A stretch of DNA of 64,000 nt from CAWALV01 sp963782965 (lineage in GTDB: Bacteria; Actinomycetota; Actinomycetes; Acidothermales; Acidothermaceae), in NCBI GenBank assembly GCA_963782965.1, contig CAWALV010000006.1:124001-188000 (forward strand), read 5' to 3'. Within the stretch, counting starts at the first letter, position 1, and the number at the start of each line of letters is the position of its first letter. Below are positions 7,699 through 17,234 of this stretch, in pieces. Position numbers and translations under genes: made by a program. Below the pieces are notes generated by a model. That model was given only the letters and a program-made list of their open reading frames with translations. It ran no database searches and was not told the origin of the DNA.

Positions 7699-10176
7699 AT
7701 GTCTCTTCTGTCTTTCCGGTCCACACGTCTTCTTGGCACACTCCAACCCCGGCGCCGAAGGATGCTGGCGACGATCACTGCGGTGGCGACCTCGGCCGGG
7801 TTGGCCGTTCCGGCGCTGACCGGCAGCAGCGTTGCCGGCGCGAGCGCCACGCCGTGGCTCGACCCGGGCAAGCCGATCCAGGCTCGCGTCGCGTCACTCC
7901 TGCACGCGATGACCTTGGAGGAGAAGGTCGGCCAGATGGACCAGCAGCTGGTCACGACGCTCACCGATCCGAACAGTGCCAGCTGCGGCGACAACGGGTT
8001 CAACCTGCCGAACCCCGACTGCATGAAGAAGATCCTCGTCGACCAGCACACGGGCTCGGTGCTCGCCGGCGGCACCAACAATCCAGTCGACACGACGGGG
8101 CGGGGTGGCCCCGGCAACACCGGTTACGACTGGGCCAACGAGTACAACATGATCCAGCAGTACGCGATCAAGAACACCCGCCTGCACATCCCGCTCATCT
8201 TCGGTGTCGACGCGGTGCATGGCTTCGGTCACCCGTGGCAGGCGCCGCTGTTCCCGCAGTCCATCGGCATGGGCGCCACGTGGGACACGCAACTCGCCCG
8301 CGACGGAGGGATGACGACGGCGAATGCACTGCGGGCGACCGGTTGGTTGTGGGACTTCGCTCCCGTGCAAGACCTCGCTCGCGACAATCGGTGGGGCCGC
8401 ACCTACGAAACCTGGGCCGAGGAGCCGGTGTTGGCGGCTGCCATGGGTGCCGCGAACGTCACCGGCTTGCAGAAGCCGGCTGACGGGCCGCTCCAGGTGA
8501 GTGCGACGGTGAAACACTTCGCCGGCTACTCGCAGTCGATCAATGGGCACGACCGCAACGAGGAGCTGCTTCCGCTCAACTACCTGCAGGACATCATCTT
8601 GCCGCCGTACGCCGGTGCAATCGACGCCGGCGCCGACACGGTGATGGTGAACTCAGGCTCGATCAACACGATTCCGGCCACGGCCTCGCACTACTTGCTG
8701 ACGAACATCCTGCGTCAACAACTCGGGTTCAAGGGCGTCGTGATCAGCGACTACCAGGACGTGCCCGCGCTCCAGACGGCGTACCACATCACGCCCGACC
8801 TCGCCGGAGCGATCGCCAAGGCGGTCAACGCCGGCGTCGACATGAGCATGGAAGTCTTCGCGCCGGACCAGTGGCAGCAGGCGATACTCCAGGACGTGCG
8901 AACCGGTGCCATCTCTCGCGCGCGCATCGATGAAGCCGTCTCGCGCATCCTCACCCTCAAGTTCAAGCTCGGCTTGTTCGACCAGCGGTGCGTGAAGGAC
9001 CCAAGCCAGCCATGTCTTGACGCGTCGAAGGCGAATGATGCAGTAACGGCCGGCCGTGACCAGACCCTGACAGCCGCGCAGGAATCCATGACGCTGCTGC
9101 GCAATCAGAACAACACCCTGCCTCTCTCACCGACGGCGAAGGTGGTCGTGACCGGCCCCAGCGCCGACTCGATGACGAACCAACTCGGCGGTTGGAGCGT
9201 GAGCTGGCAAGGTGTGTTCGGCGCCGGACACGTCTGCTGCATGGGTCCACCAGATCAGATACCGCCCGGGACGACCGTGCTCCACGGCGTCCAGGACATC
9301 GACCCCAACGCGGTGTACGCAGCCGATCAAGCAAGTGCGCTGGCGGACGCTTCGACGGCTGACGCGTACATCGTCGCCGTCGGAGAAAAGGCCTACGCCG
9401 AAGGACTCGGCGACAACCCGCAGCCTGCCCTGCCGCCCGACCAGCAGGCCCTGATTTCGGCGCTGGAAGGAACCGGAAAGCCGGTTGTCGTCGTTGTCAT
9501 CGCCGGCCGCCCCGTCGGCCTCGGCCCAGCCGAACAGGCGAACGCCGTGTTGATGGCCTACCAAGGCAGCACGGAGGCAGGCAAGGCCGCCGCCCAAGCA
9601 ATCTTCGGCGGCTTCGACCCGAGCGGGAAACTGCCAATCAGCTGGCCGAGCGACGCGGCGACGGTCGGCGGTGACTTCAACGGCACCGCGCCGTCACCAC
9701 TCGGCGACCAGCCGAAGTTCTTCGACCAGCTGCCGGGAACAGGCTCGGGGCAAGGCCACGCCTACAACCCGCTCTACCCGTTCGGCTACGGCCTGTCGTA
9801 CACGACGTTCACGACCAGCGGCCTGTCGGTCAGTTCATCGGTCAGCCGCCACGGCACCGTCTCGGCGACCTTTACCGTGAACAACACGGGTAGTCGTGAC
9901 GGTACTGACATCGTGCCGATCTATGTGGCACAACCGGTGAGCAGCGTGGTTGTGCCGCCGCAACGGCTGGCCGCGTTCGTCCGGGTCGACGTCGCTGCGG
10001 GGCAGTCGAAGGAAGTGCACGTCAGCTTCCCGACGTCGGTACTCGGGGAGAGTCACGGCGACATCAACTCCGACGCCCCACCGACCGTCGAGCCGGGTGG
10101 CTACATCCTGCAGATCGACAAGAACGACACCACGCCGTACGACGTGGAGCAGTCAGCACCGTTCACCATCTCGTAG
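7699..10176 (+). CDS. Secreted glycoside hydrolase family 3 (beta-glucosidase/exo-glucanase)
   Basis: An 825-residue exported GH3 enzyme. After an Arg-rich signal peptide (RRRRMLATITAVATS, cleavage near GASA) comes the (beta/alpha)8 domain with TLEEKVGQM, IPLIFGVDAVHGFGHP and VKHFAGYSQS. The catalytic nucleophile is the Asp of VVISDYQD (about residue 351). The alpha/beta sandwich domain follows (LRNQNNTLPLS, VVVVIAGRPVGL), then PISWP and YPFGYGLSYTTF, and a fibronectin-III-like C-terminal domain. The arrangement fits enzymes that release glucose from beta-glucans or cellodextrins. ATG 7699 has GGAGG upstream. A strong hairpin follows the stop. Confidence 0.93.
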   Translation: MSLLSFRSTRLLGTLQPRRRRMLATITAVATSAGLAVPALTGSSVAGASATPWLDPGKPIQARVASLLHAMTLEEKVGQMDQQLVTTLTDPNSASCGDNGFNLPNPDCMKKILVDQHTGSVLAGGTNNPVDTTGRGGPGNTGYDWANEYNMIQQYAIKNTRLHIPLIFGVDAVHGFGHPWQAPLFPQSIGMGATWDTQLARDGGMTTANALRATGWLWDFAPVQDLARDNRWGRTYETWAEEPVLAAAMGAANVTGLQKPADGPLQVSATVKHFAGYSQSINGHDRNEELLPLNYLQDIILPPYAGAIDAGADTVMVNSGSINTIPATASHYLLTNILRQQLGFKGVVISDYQDVPALQTAYHITPDLAGAIAKAVNAGVDMSMEVFAPDQWQQAILQDVRTGAISRARIDEAVSRILTLKFKLGLFDQRCVKDPSQPCLDASKANDAVTAGRDQTLTAAQESMTLLRNQNNTLPLSPTAKVVVTGPSADSMTNQLGGWSVSWQGVFGAGHVCCMGPPDQIPPGTTVLHGVQDIDPNAVYAADQASALADASTADAYIVAVGEKAYAEGLGDNPQPALPPDQQALISALEGTGKPVVVVVIAGRPVGLGPAEQANAVLMAYQGSTEAGKAAAQAIFGGFDPSGKLPISWPSDAATVGGDFNGTAPSPLGDQPKFFDQLPGTGSGQGHAYNPLYPFGYGLSYTTFTTSGLSVSSSVSRHGTVSATFTVNNTGSRDGTDIVPIYVAQPVSSVVVPPQRLAAFVRVDVAAGQSKEVHVSFPTSVLGESHGDINSDAPPTVEPGGYILQIDKNDTTPYDVEQSAPFTIS

Positions 10177-10185
10177 CCGACTGAT

Positions 10186-10235
10186 CGCGGAGGGATTCCG
10201 GTTCGGCCCGGTCGGGCCGCCGGGATCCCTCCGCG
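10186..10235 (+). terminator. Hairpin terminator of the GH3 gene
   Basis: A 15-bp stem (CGCGGAGGGATTCCG at 10186-10200 pairing with 10221-10235, one wobble) closes a 20-base loop that is itself GC-rich. It starts 9 bp after the stop codon. Confidence 0.75.
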
Positions 10236-10349
10236 GCTTCGTGTACCAACGCCTGCGCCCCTGACGATTCCCTTACGTTCGGCTCATGGCTCGCTGACGA
10301 CCCGTGCCGCTAATAGCAAGCACCAAGCGTCCTCAGCTAAGGAGCCACC

Positions 10350-11444
10350 GTGTTCACATCAGTCGTCCGGCGTCTCGTGGGCGGCGCCGCCGTCAGCACC
10401 GTCGCAATCGGCGTGCTCGCGGCGCCGGCTTTCGCGACCACCCCGACATCCACTGCGACGTCCACTGCGACGTCCAACCCGACGTCTACGGGTAGCAAGC
10501 CGGTTACCCGGCTCGCCGGTGGCGACCGCATCGCCACCGCCGTCGCCATCTCCCAGCAGGAGTTCGCCGCCGACCACAGCGCTGCCAACGTCGTCCTCAC
10601 TGCGGCTTATACGTTTCCCGACGCGATGAGCGCCGGCCCGCTGGGCAAGAAGCTCAGCGCTCCGCTCTTGCTCACTACTTCGGGCGAACTCTCGCCCGCC
10701 GCCCTGACCGAGATCGAACGGGTCCTGCCGGCCCCTGCGTCGACGACCGGGACGACGACGAGCGGGTGCAGCACGGATCTTCCGTTGCCCGCCCATGCTG
10801 TCTACGTCATCGGCGGCTACGCCGCGATCGCCCAGGACGTCGACACGCAACTGAACGCCGCCGGCTTCGACGTGGTTCGCGTCGCCGGCGCGGACCGGTT
10901 CGCGACCTCCGTCGCCGTCGCGCAGTGTGAGGGTGCTCCGAGCACCGTCTTCCTTGCGACCGGCAACGTCTTCGCCGATGCGCTGGCCGCAGGGCCGGCT
11001 GCTGCATCGGTCGACGGCACCGTGCTCCTCACGGCCGGCCCGACCTTGCCGGCGTCCGTCGCTTCCTACCTGCAGGGGTTGAGTGCCCCGACCGTCTACG
11101 CCGTCGGGCAAGCCGCTCATGTGGCCGACCCGAGTGCGCAAGCGATCGTCGGCGGTGACCGGTTCGCGACCGCGGCGCTCGTCGCTGCAGAGTTCTTCCC
11201 CAACCCGGCAGCGGTCGGGGTGGCCACTGGGTGGAACTTCCCCGACGCTCTCGCGGGCGGCGCGTTCATGGCTGACTCGGGTGCGCCGATTCTGCTGACG
11301 ACGCCGAAGCAGCTCCAGTCTGCCGACGGTCTCTACATCGGCGAACACAGCAGCAGCCTCCAGCAGGCGTTCTTGTTCGGTGGCGCCTCGGTGCTCAGCC
11401 CTCTGGTGGCGGCACAGGTATCGGTCGCGTTGAACCAGAACTAG
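10350..11444 (+). CDS. Cell wall-binding repeat 2 (CWB2) surface protein
   Basis: A 364-residue exported protein. A signal peptide (VAIGVLAAPAFA) and a Thr/Ser-rich spacer precede three cell wall-binding repeat 2 units, each opening with a GxDRxATA motif (LAGGDRIATAVAIS, VAGADRFATSVAVA, IVGGDRFATAALVA) and containing a (F)PDAL/FADAL segment and an ILLT strand. Triplets of this domain anchor proteins non-covalently to cell-wall polymers in Gram-positive bacteria. Here there is no extra catalytic domain, so the protein is an anchor or structural surface protein. The GTG start at 10350 follows AAGGAG. Confidence 0.9.
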   Translation: MFTSVVRRLVGGAAVSTVAIGVLAAPAFATTPTSTATSTATSNPTSTGSKPVTRLAGGDRIATAVAISQQEFAADHSAANVVLTAAYTFPDAMSAGPLGKKLSAPLLLTTSGELSPAALTEIERVLPAPASTTGTTTSGCSTDLPLPAHAVYVIGGYAAIAQDVDTQLNAAGFDVVRVAGADRFATSVAVAQCEGAPSTVFLATGNVFADALAAGPAAASVDGTVLLTAGPTLPASVASYLQGLSAPTVYAVGQAAHVADPSAQAIVGGDRFATAALVAAEFFPNPAAVGVATGWNFPDALAGGAFMADSGAPILLTTPKQLQSADGLYIGEHSSSLQQAFLFGGASVLSPLVAAQVSVALNQN

Positions 11445-11468
11445 CGGCTCACCGGGAAGAAGTCGATG

Positions 11469-11500
11469 CTCGGGCGGGTGGCGAAGGTCACCCGCCCGAG
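11469..11500. terminator. Bidirectional hairpin between CWB2 and SixA genes
   Basis: Perfect 12-bp inverted repeat (CTCGGGCGGGTG and complement) with an 8-base loop, lying between two convergent genes and probably serving both. Confidence 0.75.
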
Positions 11501-11513
11501 TTGCTGCGCGCCC

Positions 11514-12029
11514 TCACCCGCGGCAGACCGCGAAGCCGAGCAGCCGCGCCGGCGCGTGACCGACCTGGGTCCAGGGCCCGTCGATACCGAAGACGGCGAC
11601 CGAACCGGTCGGGAAATCGTCGGGGAATGAAGCCGCACCGGCCGAGGTGTCGCGGTCGGCCAGCACAAGACCGAGCCCATGGACCGACGGGTTGTGTCCG
11701 ACGACGGCCAGTGCCGTGATCTGCGACGCCACGCTGTGAATGCTTCCGATCAGATCGTCGAGGGTGTTGTCGTAGATGCGGTGGTCCATGGTGACCTCGA
11801 CCGGCACCGGCAGCTGCGCAGCGGCGAGCCGCCACGTCGCCGCCGCTCGGGTGGCCGGCGACACGATCGCCGCCTCGGGCAGGTAGTCGTTCGCCGCGAT
11901 CCACCGGCCGAGTTCGGCGGCGTCGGCCTCGCCGCGCTCGGTGAGCACGCGCGCCCGATCGACGCCATCGGGCTTCGCCTTCGCGTGGCGCACCAACAGC
12001 AGCACGCGTTCGTCGGGGCGGGCATCCAT
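11514..12029 (-). CDS. sixA: Phosphohistidine phosphatase (SixA family)
   Basis: A 171-residue histidine-phosphatase-superfamily protein. The phospho-acceptor motif is LLLVRHAKA near the N-terminus, followed by the LTERGEADAAELG helix, SPATRA and a second His in VVGHNPSVH. This short architecture is that of SixA, which removes phosphate from phosphohistidine residues of HPt domains and, in E. coli, the nitrogen PTS. The partner here is unknown. Starts are possible at ATG 12029 or GTG 12035, and neither has a strong ribosome site. Confidence 0.85.
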   Translation of the reverse strand: MDARPDERVLLLVRHAKAKPDGVDRARVLTERGEADAAELGRWIAANDYLPEAAIVSPATRAAATWRLAAAQLPVPVEVTMDHRIYDNTLDDLIGSIHSVASQITALAVVGHNPSVHGLGLVLADRDTSAGAASFPDDFPTGSVAVFGIDGPWTQVGHAPARLLGFAVCRG

Positions 12030-12272
12030 GGGCACAGTCTTGCACCGCGAGTGGCGGCATTAGCCCGTGCTGCGCCGATCTGCCGAAAATTCCCTAAGCA
12101 ATGGGGAAAGTCCGCATTGTCGAGCATTCGCCGATCGTCCGCCACTGCGCTGTGCTCGTGTCATGCCGCCGTAAGGATCGCCCGCTGTCATTGCCACCTG
12201 AGGCCGTCGAACCGGCCGAGACTCGGCCGCCCGGGGAGTGACCGAGTTCAGCACCGAGGGTGGGAGGGACCC

Positions 12273-14267
12273 GTGTGCGGCGTTGCCGGGATCGTGAACT
12301 TCGACGGCCGGCCGGTCGATCCGGCCGATGTGCGGATCATCACTCGGGCTCTCGCGCATCGCGGTCCCGACGGTGAAGGCGTTTACGTCGACGACACGAT
12401 CGGTCTGGGCCATCGTCGTCTCGCAGTGCTTGAGCTCGGCGCCGGCGGGGCCCAGCCGATGTCGTGCATCGACGGGCGGTACTACGTCACCTACAACGGC
12501 GAGATCTACAACTTCATCGAGCTTCGCGACCAGTTGCAGCGGCTCGGCCACCGCTTCGCAACGGGCAGTGACACCGAGGTCATCGCGCATGCCTACCAGG
12601 AATGGGGCCGTGACTGCGTCTTGCGCTTCAACGGCATGTGGGCCTTCGCGCTTTACGACGTCGCGAAGCGCGAGGTGCTTCTCTCGCGCGACCGCTTCGG
12701 CATCAAGCCGCTGTTCTACTTCGTCGACGGTCGCAGGCTGGTATTCGCATCCGAGCTCAAGGCGTTCCTGCACCTCCCCGGCTCGCGGATCGAGGCGGAC
12801 GACGATGTGGTCCGCCGAACCCTCCTGAACGGTTACACCGCCGAGGCGACCGAGGACACCTTGCTGGCCGGCGTGAAGCGCCTGCGGTCGGGCCACGACC
12901 TCCTCGTCACCCGCGAGGGCGTCGCGGCGCCGCGTCGCTGGTGGTCGACGCTGGAGCATCTGCCGGCGGTGCCACGTGGATACCGCAAGCAGACCGAGGA
13001 GTTCACCGAGTTGTTCCGTGACTCCTGCCGCTTACGGATGCGCAGTGACGTGGCGGTTGGTACCTGCTTGAGCGGGGGCATGGACTCGACCTCGGTGCTG
13101 TGCACGATGCACGATCTCGGCACGGCGGGGCAGCTTGGCGACCGGATCGCACCCGACTGGCATCAGGCCTTTGTGGCATCGTTCCCGGACACTGCGTGGG
13201 ACGAACGCTCCTACGCAGCGCAGGCCGTTGCGTGGACGGGAGCCTCTGCGCACTACATACCGATCACCATGCGCGACGTCGAGGCAGAGCTGTCGCGCTA
13301 CGCCTACGACTTCGAAGCGGTCGGCGGCTCGCTGGCGATGCCGCTGTGGCTCACGTACCGCGAACTCCGCAGGCAGGGGGTGTACGTCTCGCTCGACGGT
13401 CACGGGGCCGACGAGATGCTCGGCGGTTACGCCTCGCACCTGCGTCAGATGCTGCGCAAGGAAGGCGACTTTCTGCGCCACCCGCTCCGCACGGTCGACA
13501 TCGCGAACACGTTGCATCATGTGCTCGACCCCGAGGGGCCGGAGCCTTCGCCGGGCCACCTGCGGTTGCTCGCGAGGTCCGACCCAAGGCTTCGGGGGGC
13601 CGTAGGCTCGCTGCTCGGTCGCCAGGGGAATGCGGCCCACGCAACCGCCGCGCATCCGTGGGTGCGGGAGGGTTCGGCCGAGTCGCCGCCGTACCTCAGC
13701 GCCGACGAGGAAGCGGCGATGTCGCAGATGGGCGCACTCAACGGCCAGCTTTACCGGGAGTTCCACCACACCGTGCTCCCTATCATCTTGCGCAACTTCG
13801 ACCGCTGCTCGATGGCTCACGGCGTGGAGATACGCATGCCGTTCATGGACTGGCGGTTGGTCACGTATACCTTCGCGTTGCCCGAGCGCAGCAAGGTTGG
13901 CGGCGGCTACACCAAGCGCATCCTGCGCGATTCGATGGCCGGCCGGATGCCTGAGCCGTTGCGCCGTCGACGCAAGAAGATCGGCTTCACCTCGCCCCTG
14001 TCGGCATGGTTCAACGCCGGGTTCGACCGGGTGGTTTGGGAGCGGGTTCAGCGCCCGGAGTTCCTCGGCAGTGCGGCGTGGAACGGCCCTCAGATTCGCG
14101 ACTTCGTCGCCACGAAGCTCGGCAGCGGACGTTGGGATGCCACGACGAGTGAGGATCTCTGGCGGTTCGTGCAGGCCGACTTCTGGCTCGAGGCGGTACG
14201 CGAGCCGAATCGACGTCCGCGCGCCGAAGCGGCCGTCGACGCCGCCCGCCCCGCCGCCGCCGGTTGA
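12273..14267 (+). CDS. asnB: Asparagine synthase (glutamine-hydrolysing)
   Basis: A 664-residue AsnB-type enzyme that makes asparagine, or an amidated product, from aspartate and glutamine with ATP. Residue 2 is the class II glutaminase Cys (start CGVAGIV), followed by RGPDGEG, NGEIYNF and GSDTEVI. The synthetase half carries the pyrophosphate loop LSGGMDSTS (about residue 267) and SLDGHGADEMLGGY. GTG 12273 was chosen because it places Cys next to the initiator and has GGGAGGGA upstream. An ORF open further upstream is irrelevant. The 12060-12272 interval before it shows nothing definite. An exopolysaccharide or natural-product amidotransferase is an alternative role. Confidence 0.9.
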   Translation: MCGVAGIVNFDGRPVDPADVRIITRALAHRGPDGEGVYVDDTIGLGHRRLAVLELGAGGAQPMSCIDGRYYVTYNGEIYNFIELRDQLQRLGHRFATGSDTEVIAHAYQEWGRDCVLRFNGMWAFALYDVAKREVLLSRDRFGIKPLFYFVDGRRLVFASELKAFLHLPGSRIEADDDVVRRTLLNGYTAEATEDTLLAGVKRLRSGHDLLVTREGVAAPRRWWSTLEHLPAVPRGYRKQTEEFTELFRDSCRLRMRSDVAVGTCLSGGMDSTSVLCTMHDLGTAGQLGDRIAPDWHQAFVASFPDTAWDERSYAAQAVAWTGASAHYIPITMRDVEAELSRYAYDFEAVGGSLAMPLWLTYRELRRQGVYVSLDGHGADEMLGGYASHLRQMLRKEGDFLRHPLRTVDIANTLHHVLDPEGPEPSPGHLRLLARSDPRLRGAVGSLLGRQGNAAHATAAHPWVREGSAESPPYLSADEEAAMSQMGALNGQLYREFHHTVLPIILRNFDRCSMAHGVEIRMPFMDWRLVTYTFALPERSKVGGGYTKRILRDSMAGRMPEPLRRRRKKIGFTSPLSAWFNAGFDRVVWERVQRPEFLGSAAWNGPQIRDFVATKLGSGRWDATTSEDLWRFVQADFWLEAVREPNRRPRAEAAVDAARPAAAG

Positions 14268-14318
14268 GCTGGCGCAACGCGGCGCGACGTTGCTCGATGA
14301 CCTGTCGGCTCCGCGGTC

Positions 14319-15549
14319 CTACGGACTTCGGCCGGTGCGGGTGAACTCGACATGACCGTCGTCGCACACGTCGATCTGCCAGCCGTGGTGGTGCACCGTG
14401 GTGTGGTGGCGTCGGCACAGGAGCACCAGATTCGGTAATGCGGTCGCTCCGCCGTCTGCCCAATGGACGACGTGATGCGCGTCGCACCACGGTGGCGGCC
14501 GATCGCAACCCGGGAACGCACAGCCCTTGTCACGGATGATGAGCGCTTTGCGGATGGCGCTCGGAACGCTGCGGCCGGCCCGGCCGACATCGAGAATCTG
14601 GGTCGGCCCGCGCAAGGCGGCGGGCAGCGCTTCCCACAAGCGCGATTCGAACGCCGTGCGGGTGTGGTTGCTGGTGATGATGCGGGTCGCAGCGGCATCG
14701 CAAGCGAGGCGGCGCGCAGCCTCGCCGCCGATCGGCCCGGCCCAGGCAAGCTCGGCCGGCGTCGAGGATCGCCCTTGCAGGGTGGCGAGATCGACGGTCA
14801 CGAGAAGGTGCGGTCGTTCAGTGCCGGTGTCGGAGAGCTGCCCGTTGTCGAGTGCCGCGCGGGCGAGCTGGACGAGGGCGTCGGCGCGACGCTGAGCGCC
14901 AGTGCGGGTGTCATCTGGCGCCGGCGGCGGCGTGGCGGCGTCGAGCCAGGTACGCAGGACGGCGCCGGACTCGGCGTCGAGCAAACCGGACAACGCCACC
15001 ATCCCGTCGAGTGTTGCGGAAACGTCGAGCCAGCGTGCTTCGTGGTGGCGGATGTCGCGGTCGGCGGCACCATCGGGGTCGGCGATCAGCCGTAGCCGCC
15101 GAGCGATTTGAGCGAGCCGGGCCGGGTCGTATTGGGTTGCGGCTTCGAGCAGGACGGGCTCGGCGTCGGCCGCCAGTGTTGCGGGTAGCTGGTCGAGCGC
15201 GGCGGTCAGCACGCCGACGTGGGCGGAAGACACCGCGCCTTCGTCGAACAGTTCACTGATCCGGGGCCGTTCCGCCAGAGCGGTCGCCGTCCGCAGCTGG
15301 TGGCGGGCGGCACCGGGGGAGAGGTGGCACATGCGGCGCAGAAACGCGGCGGTGCTCGCATAGCCCTCCGAGGCGACGGCTCCTCGTTCGTGCGCGACTG
15401 CGACGTGGTGGCTCCACACGGCCTGAAGGCGGTTCAGGTGCTTGTGGAGCGTGGCGATCGTGTCGCAAAGCGCGGCATCCGGCATGGCTGGCAGGGTCGA
15501 CGCGCTGCAGGGTCTGAATCGCCTGCTCGAGCTGCTGCAGTTCTGACAC
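14319..15549 (-). CDS. DUF222 / HNH endonuclease (13E12 family), apparent 5' frameshift
   Basis: A DUF222 helical domain and a C-terminal HNH nuclease motif (GCAFPGCDRPPPWCDAHHV, then NLVLLCRRHHTTVH) identify the actinobacterial 13E12-repeat family, which is often multi-copy. Its DNA-cleaving role is presumed. The main frame has an internal ATG at 15485 without a ribosome site. The expected family N-terminus (VSELQQLEQAIQTLQRVDPA) lies in another frame, beginning GTG 15549 behind GGGGGG. Joining the two needs a one-base shift near 15487. The gene is therefore either truncated, frameshifted or affected by a sequence error. Confidence 0.75.
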
Positions 15550-15863
15550 CAAACCCCCCGGGGCATCGCTTTATCGTGGCATCACGATAGGTGCGCCCAC
15601 CGACAAAATCCCGTGCCAAACTCGCGCCAAAATCCCGTGCCGGCACGCTATTCGCGACCTTTCATCTCACACGCGCAGCAGTGCCTCGAGAGCACACGAA
15701 TGCTTGCAGCACAAGGGATTCTCTGAAACTGTGGAAAGTTCCTGCACTACCCCGCTGTCGAAAAGATCCGCATGGCCTCCGTGACCATTACGTGACCATT
15801 ACCCGACCACAGGGCGCTCCAAAAAGCGCAACTAATGACCAGACACTCGAGGTCAACGAGCGC
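15550..15863. other. Intergenic region with short direct repeats
   Basis: No gene is supported in these ~310 bp. Two copies of AAAATCCCGTGCC lie at about 15605-15643, just upstream of the 13E12 gene. CGTGACCATTA occurs twice in tandem near 15779-15801. The first pair could be promoter-proximal control sites. Nothing else was recognised. Confidence 0.5.
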
Positions 15864-17234
15864 TCAGTGCCCCGCAAATCGCTGCACGAAAGCGGCGCTG
15901 GCCGCCTGGCGCCCCGTGCGCGCCTCGACGGCGTCGGCGCGCGCCATCACCCCGGTCATGCCGTGAATTCCCAGCCAGCGCAGCGGTTCGGGCTCCCACC
16001 GGCGCCAGCGGTGGCCCACCCAGGGCAAGGCCGTCTCGTCAGTCTTGCGCTCGAGAATGAGGTCGGCGAGGGTGCGGCCGGCGAGCGCGGCACAGCCGAC
16101 GCCGTCGCCCACATAACCGCCCGCCCAGGCGAGCCCGTCCCTCCGGTCGAACACGACTGCCGGCCGCCAGTCGCGCGATACACCGAGCACGCCGCCCCAC
16201 CGGTGGGTGACGGCGACGTCCTTCACCTGAGGGAGCAACCAGCGCAGCTCCTCCTCGAGCCGGCTGAACGTCGCATGCTGGCTCACCGTCGGCGTGGTCC
16301 GCGAACCCCACCGGTACGGGGCTCCGCGTCCACCGAAGACGATCCGGCCGTCGGCCGTGCGTTGCGCATAGATGATCAGGTGTCGCCCGTCGGTGAGCGT
16401 CTCGCGGTTACCCCAGCCGATCGACGCCCACGTCTCAGCGTCGATCGGTTCGGTCGCGATGACGAAGGACCACAGGGGGACCAGGTCACGGTGAGTGCCT
16501 GGCAGGTCGGCGGTGTAACCCTCCGTCGCCCGGACGACGACATCGGCCCGTATCGTGCCACGATCTGTCATCACCACATGCGGTCGAAGCTCGATCACCG
16601 GAGTCTGTTCGAAAATCTGCGCGCCCTGCGACTCCGCGACGCGCGCCAAGCCGCGGGCGAGACGTGCCGGGTGTACCGCCGCGCAGTGCGGCGTCCACGC
16701 GGCGCCGTCGACACCCGTCGCTGCGAGGCGCTCGGCGGCGGTCGAGGAGTCGAGCCAGGTGGTCTCGTCTCCGCCGCGCCGCCGGTCTTCCTCGACCTCG
16801 GCCCGCACCCGTTCGACCTGCGCTGCGCCGCGGGCCAGGGTCAGCGTGCCGCCCCTGGCGTAGTGCGCGTCGACGCCGTACTCCGAACACCACGCTCCGA
16901 CCTCGTCGACCGTGCGTTCGAGCGCGCGACGCATGGCCAGCGCGGCAGCCGGTCCGTACTCGCGGGCGACCCTCGACCACGAGGTGGCGAACAGCGCCGA
17001 GCACCAACCACCGTTGCGCCCCGATGCGCCCCACCCCGCGATCTCGCGCTCGACGACGACGACGCGCAGCGACGGATCGTTCCGTAGCAGGTGATGCGCG
17101 GTCCACAGCCCGGTGTAACCGGCGCCGACGATCGCAACGTCGGCTTCGACGTCGCCCGGCAGACTCGCACGTGGGGTCAGGTCGTCTGTGCCGTTCGTGC
17201 ACGTCTCCAGCCAGTACGACGGTGCGCTGTTCAA
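15864..17234 (-). CDS. FAD-dependent amine oxidoreductase (DAO/PuuB-like)
   Basis: A 456-residue flavoprotein of the D-amino-acid-oxidase/glycine-oxidase fold, related to gamma-glutamylputrescine oxidases. It opens with YWLETC and VDVAIVGAGYTGLWTA-like dinucleotide binding (seen as ADVAIVGAGYTGLWTAHHLL), then GASGRNGGW, the covalent-flavin-region signature of this subfamily. THRWGGVLGVSRDWRP and GYVGDGVGCAALAGRTLADLI close the FAD domain. The TTG start at 17234 overlaps the stop of the upstream gene (TTGA). As the last gene of the lrp-led operon it probably oxidises an amine or its glutamylated form. The exact substrate is unknown. Confidence 0.85.
   Translation of the reverse strand: MNSAPSYWLETCTNGTDDLTPRASLPGDVEADVAIVGAGYTGLWTAHHLLRNDPSLRVVVVEREIAGWGASGRNGGWCSALFATSWSRVAREYGPAAALAMRRALERTVDEVGAWCSEYGVDAHYARGGTLTLARGAAQVERVRAEVEEDRRRGGDETTWLDSSTAAERLAATGVDGAAWTPHCAAVHPARLARGLARVAESQGAQIFEQTPVIELRPHVVMTDRGTIRADVVVRATEGYTADLPGTHRDLVPLWSFVIATEPIDAETWASIGWGNRETLTDGRHLIIYAQRTADGRIVFGGRGAPYRWGSRTTPTVSQHATFSRLEEELRWLLPQVKDVAVTHRWGGVLGVSRDWRPAVVFDRRDGLAWAGGYVGDGVGCAALAGRTLADLILERKTDETALPWVGHRWRRWEPEPLRWLGIHGMTGVMARADAVEARTGRQAASAAFVQRFAGH

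Noticed and set aside
7542..8120. 192-residue reverse ORF over the start of the GH3 gene
   Set aside because: Antisense shadow of a strongly supported GH3 gene in high-GC DNA; no domain or ribosome site.
10359..11348. 329-residue reverse ORF over the CWB2 gene
   Set aside because: Arg-rich mirror of the CWB2 repeats, with no recognisable fold.
11679..12272. 198-codon upstream extension of the asparagine synthase ORF
   Set aside because: AsnB needs Cys at position 2, found after GTG 12273 with a good ribosome site; the extension covers the sixA gene.
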